Positions 1 to 10,694 of a stretch of 64,000 bases of DNA are shown piece by piece. Made by a program: the position numbers and the translations under genes. The stretch spans positions 33,771,253-33,835,252 of the forward strand of contig CM075939.1 of NCBI GenBank assembly GCA_038030265.1. The letters run 5' to 3'. Source of the stretch: Corythucha ciliata (lineage: Eukaryota > Arthropoda > Insecta > Hemiptera > Tingidae). The notes under the pieces were generated by a model. The model had not been told where the DNA came from, did not search any database, and saw nothing but the letters and a program-made list of their open reading frames with translations. Numbering within the stretch: position 1 is the first letter of the stretch; each line of letters opens with the position of its first letter.

Positions 1-3000
1 CATGGAGCATTTCCGATAGCCATTTGTAGATATGCGTCACTCGCCTAAAATACATTCATCGTGAAGAACAATAGTTTATCGTTACAAAGCTTATTTTGTT
101 TACCATAATATAATTTCGGTCGAGGAGATGGCGAACTATTTCAGTTAAAGACTCTAAAATATCTTCCGGGAGAGTTTTATTTTTCAGTTTGTTCAGCAGA
201 GGTTTCAAATACTGTTGGGTCTGAGTGTAAGTAGCTAAAGCCATTTTACCACGAGTACCCATTTTCTCTGCCTCGGTCCTCTTATTGAGCTCATCTCCCC
301 ACATCCGCAACATTAGCTGAAAATGGGGAAGGTTGATGAATAAATCAATACAAGTGATTTGGGAGAAATTTTCTCTAGAATCCTGAACCCGCAGAGTGGA
401 AAAGCTCAACCAATGCACAAACAGATTGTCAGCCTTTTACTGGGGGATACGAGTAGCTGGTAGCAAACACGAGTTTTGTTCTTCTTATTTTTTAAAATGC
501 ACAATATTGTGAGTTGTGAGCAAATTAGCGTTCTACGGGATTAAACAAACGATTGCCAGCAGCTTTCGTCAGCTACCCCCCCCCCCTGCCCGATGAAAAA
601 GGCTGGCAAAGGATTGTTATTCCATGGGACGTTTCGTAAAATGTGCTCGCTGTCTGTCGTAACAAGGGCACAGGTTTACTCACTTGAAGAAACTGTATAA
701 TGACGTCCATATCGTATTTACTATCACCTCGGTTGAGTCGCACAGCCAACTGTTGAACTTCTTCGTACGTTAATCCCTTCTCTTTTGGTTTTTTGGCCTC
801 TTTCGAAAGGTCACTCTCGCCTTCGGTCTGATTTTTGAGGATTTCATTCAAATACTCCTGGTCGACTTTTTCCAACGCCTCTTGGAAGTCATTTCGTAGA
901 CCCTAAAAAAGACGGATTTAATTATTAAAATCGTCATTGAAAAGCACGGAACAGGATTCTAAATGTTGCAGCTCGTAGTCTACAATGTTCGGCTGTCAAA
1001 AGTGCTTTTGATGGAAGGCAATAACCTAAGCAAGTCCCCGCTATCTTCGACCAGTCCAACTTCAATAATGAACGACAAATTTTTAGTCCAACTTGAGTAC
1101 AATCGGGGAACAACTGACAGGTTCTAACCCACAAACGTTCCTGGTCTCATCCCTGCCAATGCATTTGTCAGGACTAAGAGACAAAGCCAGTGGGCTTGAA
1201 CTAATTGTAAGATACATGACCCCCTGACCACTGTAGACACAAAGATTAGGACCACAAAACTGTCAGCCGTGGAATCTGTTTATCGGTCCGAAAACTAGTA
1301 AATCTACTATCGTCCTTACAATTCCAGCTATACTCATACCGATACCGAACCGCTATAAACCTTGGCATAAATGATATCCGGTCTTCTGGCCACTTGTGAC
1401 CCACGAGGCTTCTGAGTCACGATCAATAATCGTCCTGCCAGCGCTACGTCTCGTAAATGATTCCACCATGACCATTTAGGGAGCGAAATTATCAGTTTCA
1501 CTCCCTCACTAGCGACATACATCGTCGCTCCCGAGTCCCTTAATTGACCCGTTGACCACCTAGGCCGATCTTAGGCGATCTCCCGGGGAAACCAGACACC
1601 AATATACCACGACGGGTCTCTCCTCGTACCTTTTATAGGCCCACCACTGAAACTCCCCACTGACCTTGGCGCTAGTTCGCCTTGGTCGCTTGGAGCATGG
1701 CTAACTGGGCGAGTTGCGGATAATCTGGCCTCATCCCTATCGTACATTCCACCGCAGGGTTTAATCTAATTATTTGGCACAACGCTTGAAATTATCCATT
1801 TATTAGGAGCCCATTTGCATCACAAACTTCCAAATTTAAGGCCACAAATTTCTGTTTTTCTGAGCAAACCGGGAATTTTAGGCGATCTGAATATTTGCAC
1901 TAGCAATACCGTTCGATTGAGCATGAAAACCGGAAGATTTGTCTCCAAAAGAGAACACTAAGGCTCGATTACACGGACTCACAAGCATCTTTTACAAGTA
2001 TTTTTTACAAGCAGCTTGTTGGTTTTTTTACTAGGTAGCAATCATAATGAGGAAGTTTCATGGGACAGAACTTATTCATAAATTTCTTTTTTAAGCTTTA
2101 TTTATGCTAGAATAGAGCATAAATCGTGATCCGTTCGTGAAATAACCCAACAGTTCGTAAATAGGCGATTTTTGAAGCTTTAGGTCGTTTCAAACACGCC
2201 AGCGCGTTTGAACGCGCGCGCGTGTTTGTGTCATATGCACCTTCCGTAAAAAAATCGTCTGTAACGTAGCTGTCGGAGAGCGGTTTGTTGTGTTTCTTCG
2301 CCTTATTAGTGGCCCATACACGGGCAGATAATTCTGACAGATTTGATCGGCCGATATTTTCAACAGATATCGTTAACGATCTAGAGCAAACGATGAGATT
2401 GGTCGTCGCCCCTTAACGTACAAAAGTCAAAAGTTATCTATGACCGATATCTGTTACCCGATCAAATCTGCCCGTTAGTGGGGGCACATCTGGCAGATTG
2501 AGATCAGGGGGGTGATTCTGTAACTCGCAAAATTTACGTGTCGTAACAGGGAAGGAGGGGGTGAGGATGTATCCCGTTGCCTTGGTTTTTCCTCGCATTT
2601 GTCAAGAATTTATTATTTTTTCTTCGAGACCACACAATCTAGCGTAAAAATTCCACAGTTTAATTCACTAGGTATCGTAAAAACCATGGTAACGAGGTAC
2701 CTCTCCTCGCCCTTCTTCCAATTTACGACACGTAAATTTTGCAAGTTACAGAATCACCCCCCTGTTGCGGAAAAAAACTGACAGATTTCATTTATCGGTG
2801 GGGTTCGAAAGATATTTGAGATCGGTGGCAGATATGAAGTTAGAAAACCAGTGGAGGGAGCAAAAAACTTGACCCATACGTATGATAAAAATAATAGAAA
2901 ATAAATGTTCAGGGAAGTTTCGGTGGTTAAAATCGTTGCGTTAAGGGGCGACGCCCGATTCGAAATCGGCCGACCTATGTCTGCCAGATATCTCTCACAA

Positions 3001-6000
3001 GAAATCGGTTGATTAGTGGGAGACCACAGACCACATTTGGCGAATTTGAACTCCCACCGATATTGTCTGGCCGATCACGGTTGATCTGTCGTCGTTTCTT
3101 GCCCACTAACGAGCAAATTTTCACCACCGATATCTGTCAAAAACATGAAATCTGCCGCAGATATCTGCTCGTGTATGCCCACCTATTTTCTACTAGAGCT
3201 CTCCAATAATAAAATAATGGAGGATAAACAGATGAGATATTTAGAGGCATGAAAAGGACAGAGGGGGATATTACGTTGCGGAAAATGTTCGTTTTGGCGG
3301 AATTTCAAATATGCCAACTTTTGTTAAGAAATAAAAAATATTTCTGAAGGGTTTACAATTTTTATTTACGTGGAAGGATTGGATTGATATGCCTCATCGA
3401 AAAAATATATTTTTTTTTGAAAAATGTGAAACTTCCTCATTACACTGAGCGAACAATTTCATAAGCCAGGATGAGAGCTTGAAAAAGCAGCCCGGTTTCC
3501 AACTTTGCTAGCAATTTTTTTTTTTTTTTTTTTCAACGATCGTCTTGTTCTCGATTAAACGGAGCTTTAGCCACAGAATCTTGATTACAGTCCTATCTAC
3601 TCTAGTCTATCTATCCATCATCAAAACGTATCACAACCCATATGTGCGACCATCAGGGCGAGACCAATAGTGCATTTTTTGAATGAAATGCACTAAAAGA
3701 CCAATTTCGCCAGAAATATAAAAAATTCGCCTTTAGCGAAGCGTTGTTGCTCTTAAAGTCTCAACCAAGGTAGCACCCCCTCTTTTTGGCTCATTATTTC
3801 TCAATAACAAGTCTTGTAATAGTATCGCCTGTAAAAACATTTTTTGACCCCCTCAAAATTTGTAGTTTTACGTTTCAAAGTGCGTAGAATCCAAATCTGC
3901 AATATAAATTCGCCGAAGGATCGATAGAAAAATCTCAAATTTCGTACTAAGGTTCCACTCAATACCTAGTTGGTCCTATCTTCTCGTCAGCCCGAACCTC
4001 AACTCGGAAGGTGTACAAAGTGGGCGTTTGAGTGTTCAAAATGCCGCTATAATTAGCCGTTTGCTACGATTGCTCCCAAAATCGACTCAGATAATCACCA
4101 ATTAATTATCTTTCTTCTGAGACCAGATGAACGAAATCGGTTGAGTGTGAGAGCGCGATTCTGGGTTGGATAAGTCCGTATTTCAATGTACAATATAAAA
4201 AAAATAGGTCCGTTCCATTGTTTTGCACTAGCTACTCTAGTGTAGAAAACCATCTCAAGTGTAGCACTCGCGAAACAATGGAACAGACCTAATAATTCAT
4301 TTATTTGAAGCAAATTGAAGTTTTGAACCAATAAACGCTCTACAGAAGAATCTTAATGGGAAACTGTGGATATTCTAGGACCCAAGGTATATAGACCTTG
4401 GACAGGACCAACTATATGCCTTGAGTTGAGCATGTGTACAAAATTGGAGATATGTATTTCTATTCAACCTAAAGCGGATAAAGACTATATGCGAAAATAA
4501 CATAATGCTAGTGAGGGCACGAGGGGCGGCGCGAAATCTTAGTTCCTGGCACTGTTTTTAGTGCATTTCATTCAAAAAATGCACTATTCGTCTCGCCCTA
4601 ATGGTCGCACATATGGGTTGTGATAGTCTTTTTAGAACACGAATCCGAGGTCGGTTCGATATACAGGGTGGAAGGGGATAAGTGTGACAAAAAAATTTGG
4701 GTGAAAGTAGACCTCATTTGCGACCAGAATCACCATATACACCATTGTCCGAAGATCAAAACCCTTCGAGATATGATTTTTCTAACGATTTTTAAGGCTT
4801 ACATAATTTTTTTTTAACTAACTGCGAAAAAATCGCATTCAGTTTGAATTTTTGCAACTTTTGGTGTGGGATTCGGAAAGTGCACACTATTTTCTCTCAG
4901 GATTAGCCATTTTCTATAGACGTTAACTATTTTATGTGGCCTCAAATGCGGCTCAAAGTCGTGCAAATCGAGGATTTATTATTTTTCAAAAAAAGTTAGT
5001 CCACGTTTGTCCACACTAAATCTGTGTGTATGGACAACCCGTGATTCAGAAAAACATCTTCAAAGCGTCCTTTACAAAAATAGTCATAAGCGCTTTTTTA
5101 GTTGTTTGGTGAGTTTTCGTCAGAAAAGACCATTTTTTAGAAAAAATAATGATTTTTCTCTTCAAAATCGCTTGTTATGACCTGCAAAATTCGATCAATC
5201 CTTGTGATTTTAACATGCTAAAAAGGTATAAAACCACATCCAAAGCTATCCTCGGAGTGGAATTCAATGTGTGCGCCTACCAAAAAAACAAAAAATGTCG
5301 CTCCGGCAACTGGCTGCCGGATTAAGTGCATTCACTACTACAAGTTTCGACGTTTTTAGTTATTTAACTATTATTCGGCATTAACTAACATTTCAGTTTG
5401 TTACTCTACATGTTTATAGCTATTTTTGCTGAATAATCGCTAATTAAGTGAAATTAACGAAATTCATGTTTCATGAAATGTACTCTATCCGATACCCGAG
5501 CTGCCGGAGCGACATTCTTTGTTTTTTTTGGTATGCGTGGATAATCAGTTCGATTATCCATAATCCGTATAGCTTTCCGTATAGCCATCCGTATAGCTTT
5601 GGATAAGGTTTTAGTGATTTTTATCACGTTAAAATCAAAAAACTTGTTCAAATTTTTCAGGTCAAAACAAGCGATTCTGAAGAGAAAAATCATTATTTTT
5701 TCTAAGAAATCGTCATTTCTGACGAAAAATCATCAAACAACTAAGAAAACGCTTATGAATATTTTTGAAAAGGACACTTTGAAGATGTTTTTCTGAATCA
5801 TGGGTTGTCCGTTCACTCAGATTTAGTGTGGACAAACGGGGACTGACTTATTTTGGAAAAAATGAAATCCTCGATTTGCACGACTTTGAGCCGCATTTAA
5901 GGGCACATAAAATAGTTAACGTCTATCGAAAATGGCTAATCCTAGCAGAAAATAGTGTGCTCTTTCCGAATCCGTCACCAAAAGTTGCAAAAATTCAAAT

Positions 6001-9000
6001 TGAACATGAGTTTCTCGCCGTTAGTTTAAAAAAATTGTGTAAGCCTTAAAAATCGTTAGAAAAATCATATCTCGAAGGGTTTTGATTTTCGGACCATGGT
6101 GTATATGTTGATTTTGGTCGCAAATGAGGTCTACTATCACCCTGAAATTTTTGTCACACTTATTCCCTTCCACCCTGTATATACACATATTTATATCCCC
6201 TCGCTTGTTAGCACGATCACGGTCGCAATTTTTGACTTAGGGCAACTAAATTTGGTCTAAAAATCAATAGCGTGAATATCTCGGACGAGTTCGTGATCCA
6301 GATGAATCGGTCCAAGGGAACGGTGTGAAAGAGGGGTTTGAATTAGTTGAAAATTCGCTACCGCACGGCTGTTGCTGCAATTGCCCCCAAAATTGACTCG
6401 AGTAATGAAAAATGAACGCGCTTTTGTATGAGACCCTATCCAAATCCGTTGATATGGCAGGGGAGTTCTCGGCGGAGGGGAGTTATTAAATTAACGCTAT
6501 GCCTTACTGGATTACCCAATTACCAAAAAATTTCATTAACATTGTATTTTGAGCCGTCTGTTTTGTTAGATTTGCCTACAGCCTAATAAATCTTGAGTAA
6601 AAAATCCTGAGGTGGGCCAAGAAGGGAGGAACAAAAAAAATTGTTTCAGATTCGAACCCAGGCACTCCGCATTCCTCAATGGTGAAATTGTGTTATACAA
6701 TTTGATTATGATTATACATGATTATGATCTGAAAATTAACGTAATCTGAAAAAAGTTTTGTTCCAACAGCAGCCTGTCGGGAAAAGTGCATTTCATTCAT
6801 GCGACAATCGAGTCAAACCTCGTAAGTTAGAACGATATCAATCAATTATGAATGAAATTTAGGCCGGGATAAAGATTTTAATTGCAAATAATTCCTCTAA
6901 CAAGAGTCCGCTTTCCCATATCGTATAGACAACCAAACCGACTCTGATTCATTTTTCATTTTCATCATTTTGTTTTCCCTCAGTTAGTGCCAAAAAAGGG
7001 GCCTGCGGAAAAAAGAAACACGATTTTATGATTTTGACTTTCTATACCACATTTTTTTTTTTAATCTGGGGAATGCAATGCAGTAAATATAAGAATTTAC
7101 TCCAGGTGTGTATGTCGGAACGCCCCCAACCACTACGTTACGTTTAACGATGCAAATCGGTTATTTATATAGTCCAGGAAACAGGTAGTTCTAGGATGAA
7201 AAAACTCCGGGACTAATTTTTTGACTGATTCTAATGCTCTCAGGTGTGCTGAATCCGAATTTCAACTCTCCCCAACGTTACGACCCCGGCAAAATGCTAA
7301 AATTTGCAACATTTTGGCACTTATTTCAGTTTTTTGCTTATAACTCCTTAATGACGCATTCTACGGAAAATGTTACCCTCTCATTTTTTGAAAAGCATTG
7401 AATTCTGCGTCGAATTCGTCAATGCGGTCAATTACGTGAATACGATTGCGATGAATTATTAAAAACCGGGTATTGCATAGCCGTCTGACGCTTAACGTTA
7501 ACGGTTATGTGACGTCACCATAAGCGTAGCCGTTTATGTTGGTGGAAAAAGAATTATTGCAAATAATAGTTGCAATAAAATATGAACACATGGTAGGGCA
7601 TAGATGCACTTAATTGCTTCAAATAAATTAATAAAACACCTCCTCATACTGGGGGGTGATTCTGTAACTTGCAAAATTTACGTGTCGTAAAAAGGAAGAA
7701 GGGCGAGGGGAGGTACCTCGTTGACATGGTTTTTACGATACCTAGTGAATTAAACTGTGGAATTTTCACGCTAGAATGTGTGGTCTCGAAGAAAAAATAA
7801 TAAATTCTTGACAAATACGTGGAAAAACCAAGGCAACGGGGTACATCCTCTCCCCCTCCTTCCCAATTACGACACGTAAATTTTGCGAGTTCAGAATTCA
7901 CCCCCCTGCCACCCTATTCTGTAACTCTTAACGCGTGCGTTAGCGAAATAAACAAGGTGAATAATTGAAAATAATCAGCTGAGAAATTTTGCTAACGCAC
8001 GCGTTAGGAGTTACAGAGTAGGGGGGCTGGTCTTTAAGCGTTTGTGATTAACGCTTAAACTCAAAATTTCAATTTTTTCGCTTATCATGACGTCACATAA
8101 CCGTTAACGATAACCGTCAGACGGTTATGCAATAGCTCACTAATAACCAACGTTGAAGGTAAATGGGTGATGTTGGTAACATGAACTTTAATAAAAGTTC
8201 CTAGACGTTAATAACCGATTAATGTCGAGAATAGCCGATTCGGACGGTTAATGACATTAGGTCTATTCGTTTGTCGCCCGGAGCTGCACTGTTAGCACTG
8301 AAAGTACTAACCTTTCATTATTTTTTCGCGTTATTTCACATGTTAACCCGCGAGGTTGCAAAATTTCGTGCTGCTCGGAGTAGTCTGGGACGACAAACGA
8401 ATAGACCTAATATTAACCGGCTGACATTAGCCGTAACATATATGTAGATACACGCATAAATAGTACCTACTTTTAGTTAGTTCTTCCTATCAATTGAATA
8501 GTCGAAATAATAAGGCAGTGTTCGATAATTCGCAGAGTTTTTTCTTTTAACCAGCAAAACAGAGACAGATGAAAAATTCGTTTTAATGCACGGGAGGGGC
8601 AATCACTCCCGTTTGTATACGTCGGTGGTCCCAGCATCATACAATTTTTGTAAGACCGGAGTAGCCACCGGACACCCTTTTATGGACGGAATTATTAAGA
8701 ATATAATGAAAGTATTTGGGTGGCGAAAATATATCTTAGCCCACCCAATACTCCGATTAGGTGGGCGATGGCCCACCTCTCCCCTTAACTCTACGCCTCT
8801 GACCGTAGAGCAACTTTTGGAAAAGATCTCTGTACAGCTCTACAGTTTTCCCAGTTATTAGATGCGATGGGGCACATCGGCTTTGGAGGAGGTGGCAAGG
8901 GCTAAACGCCATGGTCCAGCGTTCAAGTTACCGTATTTTCGTGGCCGCACTGTCTATTAAAAGGAGAGCCACGTTCATTGAAAGTTATAGAAGTGTGAAT

Positions 9001-9519
9001 TGTGAAGGGCTCTAGTCACTCAAGCCAAGAATGGAGTTTGATGGCCTACAAACCCCTTCTTTGAATGTTCAAAATCATACTACGCAATGTGTACCTTATT
9101 GATCTCAGGCTCGAGGATTTCACAGCGTCGCAATCTCTTGAACGAGTCCAGTTCACTTTCCCCGAAGAGTAGAATGGGCTCACCCCTTTCCCGAAGCCTC
9201 TTGACTACCTCCTTTCTGGACATCGTGACGTGATCGATATTGTCCTCGACTAGACTGGTGTTGTCTTCTTTTTTAGTCTCTGCCTCGGTTTGATCTTCAG
9301 ATTGATTTTCATTGCCGTACTTTTCGAAATATTCTTGCTGTTCAATTTTAACCAGATCTCCTCGCTTGAAATACTTTTTAGCTGGCTCCTGCAAAATTGC
9401 AATGGTATGCCATTTAAGTACGCAGGAAAAATTCAATAAAAATGAATACAACTTACCACCAACTTCCGTTCTTCGAGGAGCCTTTTTTTACGTTCAATTT
9501 CTTGTCTTAAGATATCCAT
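1..9519 (-). CDS. PRPF18: PRPF18, pre-mRNA-splicing factor 18 (partial, 3' end outside window)
   Basis: Prp18 is a U5 snRNP-associated factor that promotes the second step of pre-mRNA splicing in the nucleus. Exons, in transcript order: 9519-9457, 9388-9095, 902-684, 316-104 and 44-1 (continuing off the window). Every intron is GT-AG and all four complete exons join in phase 0, giving 263 codons plus about 14; human PRPF18 has 342 residues. The start MDILRQEIERKKRLLEE matches the family N-terminus, which favours the ATG at 9519. Residues about 70-90 (SRKEVVKRLRERGEPI, LFGE) form the splicing-factor motif. The C-terminal Prp18 domain includes LPEDILESL and, across the last junction, ASDAYLQMAIGNAPW. 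The third intron spot, 903-9094, is about 8.2 kb and transposon-rich. The gene is head-to-head with PDIA6. Missing here are roughly the last 65 residues. Confidence 0.95.
903..2045. other. PRPF18 large intron, 5'-distal part: nothing recognised
   Basis: Intronic DNA without a convincing exon or repeat boundary. The stretch from about 1130 to 1760 is visibly richer in G and C than the rest of the intron, and I could not assign it to anything. Confidence 0.5.
2308..3183. mobile_element. Inverted-repeat transposon B nested in A
   Basis: Terminal inverted repeats share CATACACG and GCAGATA cores (left end 2308-2330, right end about 3161-3183). The flanks are TATT on both sides (2304-2307 and 3184-3187), and the uninterrupted copy of A at 28518-29026 has a single TATT at this point, so this is an insertion with a short duplication. 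Confidence 0.75.
2505..2764 (+). mobile_element. MITE C, copy 1 (nested in B)
   Basis: About 260 bp with perfect-looking inverted ends GGGGGGTGATTCTGTAAC and a 40-bp terminal repeat. A second copy lies at 7649-7908 in the opposite orientation. The apparent 60-codon ORF in it is shared by both copies and belongs to the repeat, not to a host gene. Confidence 0.9.
3631..4623. mobile_element. About 1-kb inverted-repeat element flanked by TA
   Basis: Terminal inverted repeats of about 70 bp begin TCACAACCCATATGTGCG and include the short palindrome around GTGCATTT. TA occurs directly outside each end (3629-3630 and 4624-4625), as for Tc1/mariner-type insertions. No transposase ORF is visible. It contains the small MITE at 4207-4289. 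Confidence 0.8.
4207..4289. mobile_element. GGTCTnTTC-family MITE (83 bp)
   Basis: Inverted ends GGTCCGTTCCATTG and CAATGGAACAGACC with TA on each side. It is one of three related elements here, with 8260-8407 and 53951-54095. Confidence 0.8.
4662..6179. mobile_element. 1.5-kb fold-back (palindromic) element, TA-flanked
   Basis: The left arm (4662 to about 5320) and right arm (about 5495 to 6179) are inverted copies over nearly their whole length, beginning TACAGGGTGGAAGGGG. TA flanks both ends. A half-length relative lies at 18950-19412. Transcribed within the PRPF18 intron, it could fold into a hairpin of several hundred base pairs. Confidence 0.85.
6180..7469. other. Intronic DNA, no assigned feature
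   Basis: AT-rich intron sequence of PRPF18. A single tRNA B-box-like string occurs near 6650 without a supporting A box. I see no exon and no repeat end. Confidence 0.5.
7649..7908 (-). mobile_element. MITE C, copy 2
   Basis: Same 260-bp element as 2505-2764 in opposite orientation, with GGGGGGTGATTCTGTAAC at the left end and its inverse at the right end. Confidence 0.9.
7912..8023. mobile_element. 112-bp MITE with CCCTATTCTGTAACTC ends
   Basis: Inverted ends read CCCTATTCTGTAACTC and TAACGCGTGCGTTAGC. A partial copy in inverse orientation lies at about 43872-43957. It shares the core ATTCTGTAACT with MITE C, suggesting a related family, and it abuts that copy. Confidence 0.8.
8260..8407. 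mobile_element. GGTCTnTTC-family MITE (148 bp)
   Basis: Ends GGTCTATTCGTTTGTCG and its inverse, with TA on both sides. Confidence 0.85.
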
Positions 9520-9692
9520 TTGAACAACAAGAATAAAATCGCTGCAAATCTTTTTATTTTGATGTCCCGTTTTCTTGTTGACCAACACTAAAACTGTAGT
9601 GTTTCCTCAAGAAAAGGGACAAGACTGCGCGCCGCGTACTCTTGCGGTGTTCAACTGTACTAAGAACCATATCAGTGGGTGATAAATTTGGT
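9520..9692. promoter_or_regulatory. PRPF18 side of a split bidirectional promoter
   Basis: This leader and proximal region sits between the PRPF18 start codon and the target-site duplication of the inserted element at 9702-13328. Joined to 13338-13544 it would make a 389-bp head-to-head promoter with PDIA6 (inference from the duplication). No TATA box was identified. Confidence 0.5.
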
Positions 9693-9701
9693 GAACAAAA
9701 C

Positions 9702-10663
9702 GCGAGATTTTCTTTTCTCTTCTCGTGGTGGTGGAGGAGTGTTAGTCGCTCTGAGCTGCCCGCAAAACTGGGTGTCCCCTTTCGACTCATGGAACTCGCC
9801 GGTTCGGATTTTTATTTACCAGAATAGTGGTGGAAAATCACAAATCAGGCATCCCGAATTCCCGAAAACCTTTCACTGTTGACGACAATGCCTTTTTGTT
9901 ACTTACAATGAAAAAACGTCTGCTAATGATTATAGCACAGTGCTTCCTCGCTGTTCACCCCCTCCCCGTTGTACGATTTTGACGAAATTGGTAGGGGACC
10001 CTCTGCTAGACAACACATATATTCCCTGAAAAGTTCATCAAATTCGGATAAAAACTATGGAAGATAATGCTTGTTACAAGGATTTGCGGACAGACAGACA
10101 GACACGAAACCGAAATTGTTCAGGAAGGTATAAAACGTGAAATGCAAGTGGAAATTTCTATTTTAAAGAAGAAAAAAAAAATATTTCCTAAAAGTGAAAA
10201 CAATGCTTCCGTAGCTCGGAAGCAATAATTGTAAATACTTATTTATAATTATGGAAGAGTGCCTACTCTCCCAGACTAATGGTCACCTAGCACGTACTCA
10301 AAAAATTCCTTCAGCACAACACAAACCAATTGATTCCAAGGCCCTAATTCATAGTCGTCCCTTGAGGAAAATATTTCCTTTACACGAATTAAAACAGATG
10401 ATTCACAAAATAGAATGATTGAAGTCCCTCAACTCCACAAGGGAATATTTTCTTCAAGGGTCTACTATGAATTTGGGTCTATTATCTGTTACACCGCAGT
10501 TGTATTTTAGTTTATTGATATATTTTTATTTGTAAATTGTAATATTAAATCATAGGAAGCCTTTTTTGTTTTTTTTGTTTTTGCAAACGGGAGAGCAGGA
10601 CGACGGAGAGCGGCCTGCCATTCATATAGTTCCTTCCCTTCTTAAACGCTAACTTACAGTCAG

Positions 10664-10694
<31 letters not shown>

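Larger units (their letters stand above)
2046..3441. mobile_element. Inverted-repeat transposon A, interrupted by element B
   Basis: The ends are inverted copies of AATGAGGAAGTTTCA. Minus the insertion at 2308-3183 it matches, in opposite orientation, the uninterrupted copy at 28518-29026 along its whole length. No coding capacity is visible, so it is a non-autonomous DNA element. Confidence 0.85.
7470..8135. mobile_element. Inverted-repeat element D carrying two inserted MITEs
   Basis: The ends are inverted copies of about 60 bp containing TATTGCATA, CCGTCTGACG, TTAACGGTTATGTGACGTCA and ATAAGCG. The interior holds MITE C copy 2 (7649-7908) and another MITE (7912-8023), so D is the oldest of the three. 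Confidence 0.75.

Noticed and set aside
6640..6680. tRNA or tRNA-derived SINE, from a GGTTCGAATC B-box-like string on the minus strand.
   Set aside because: No A box at the right distance, no cloverleaf and no second copy.
10090..10103. CAGA microsatellite (GACAGACAGACAGAC).
   Set aside because: Too short and common to be informative.
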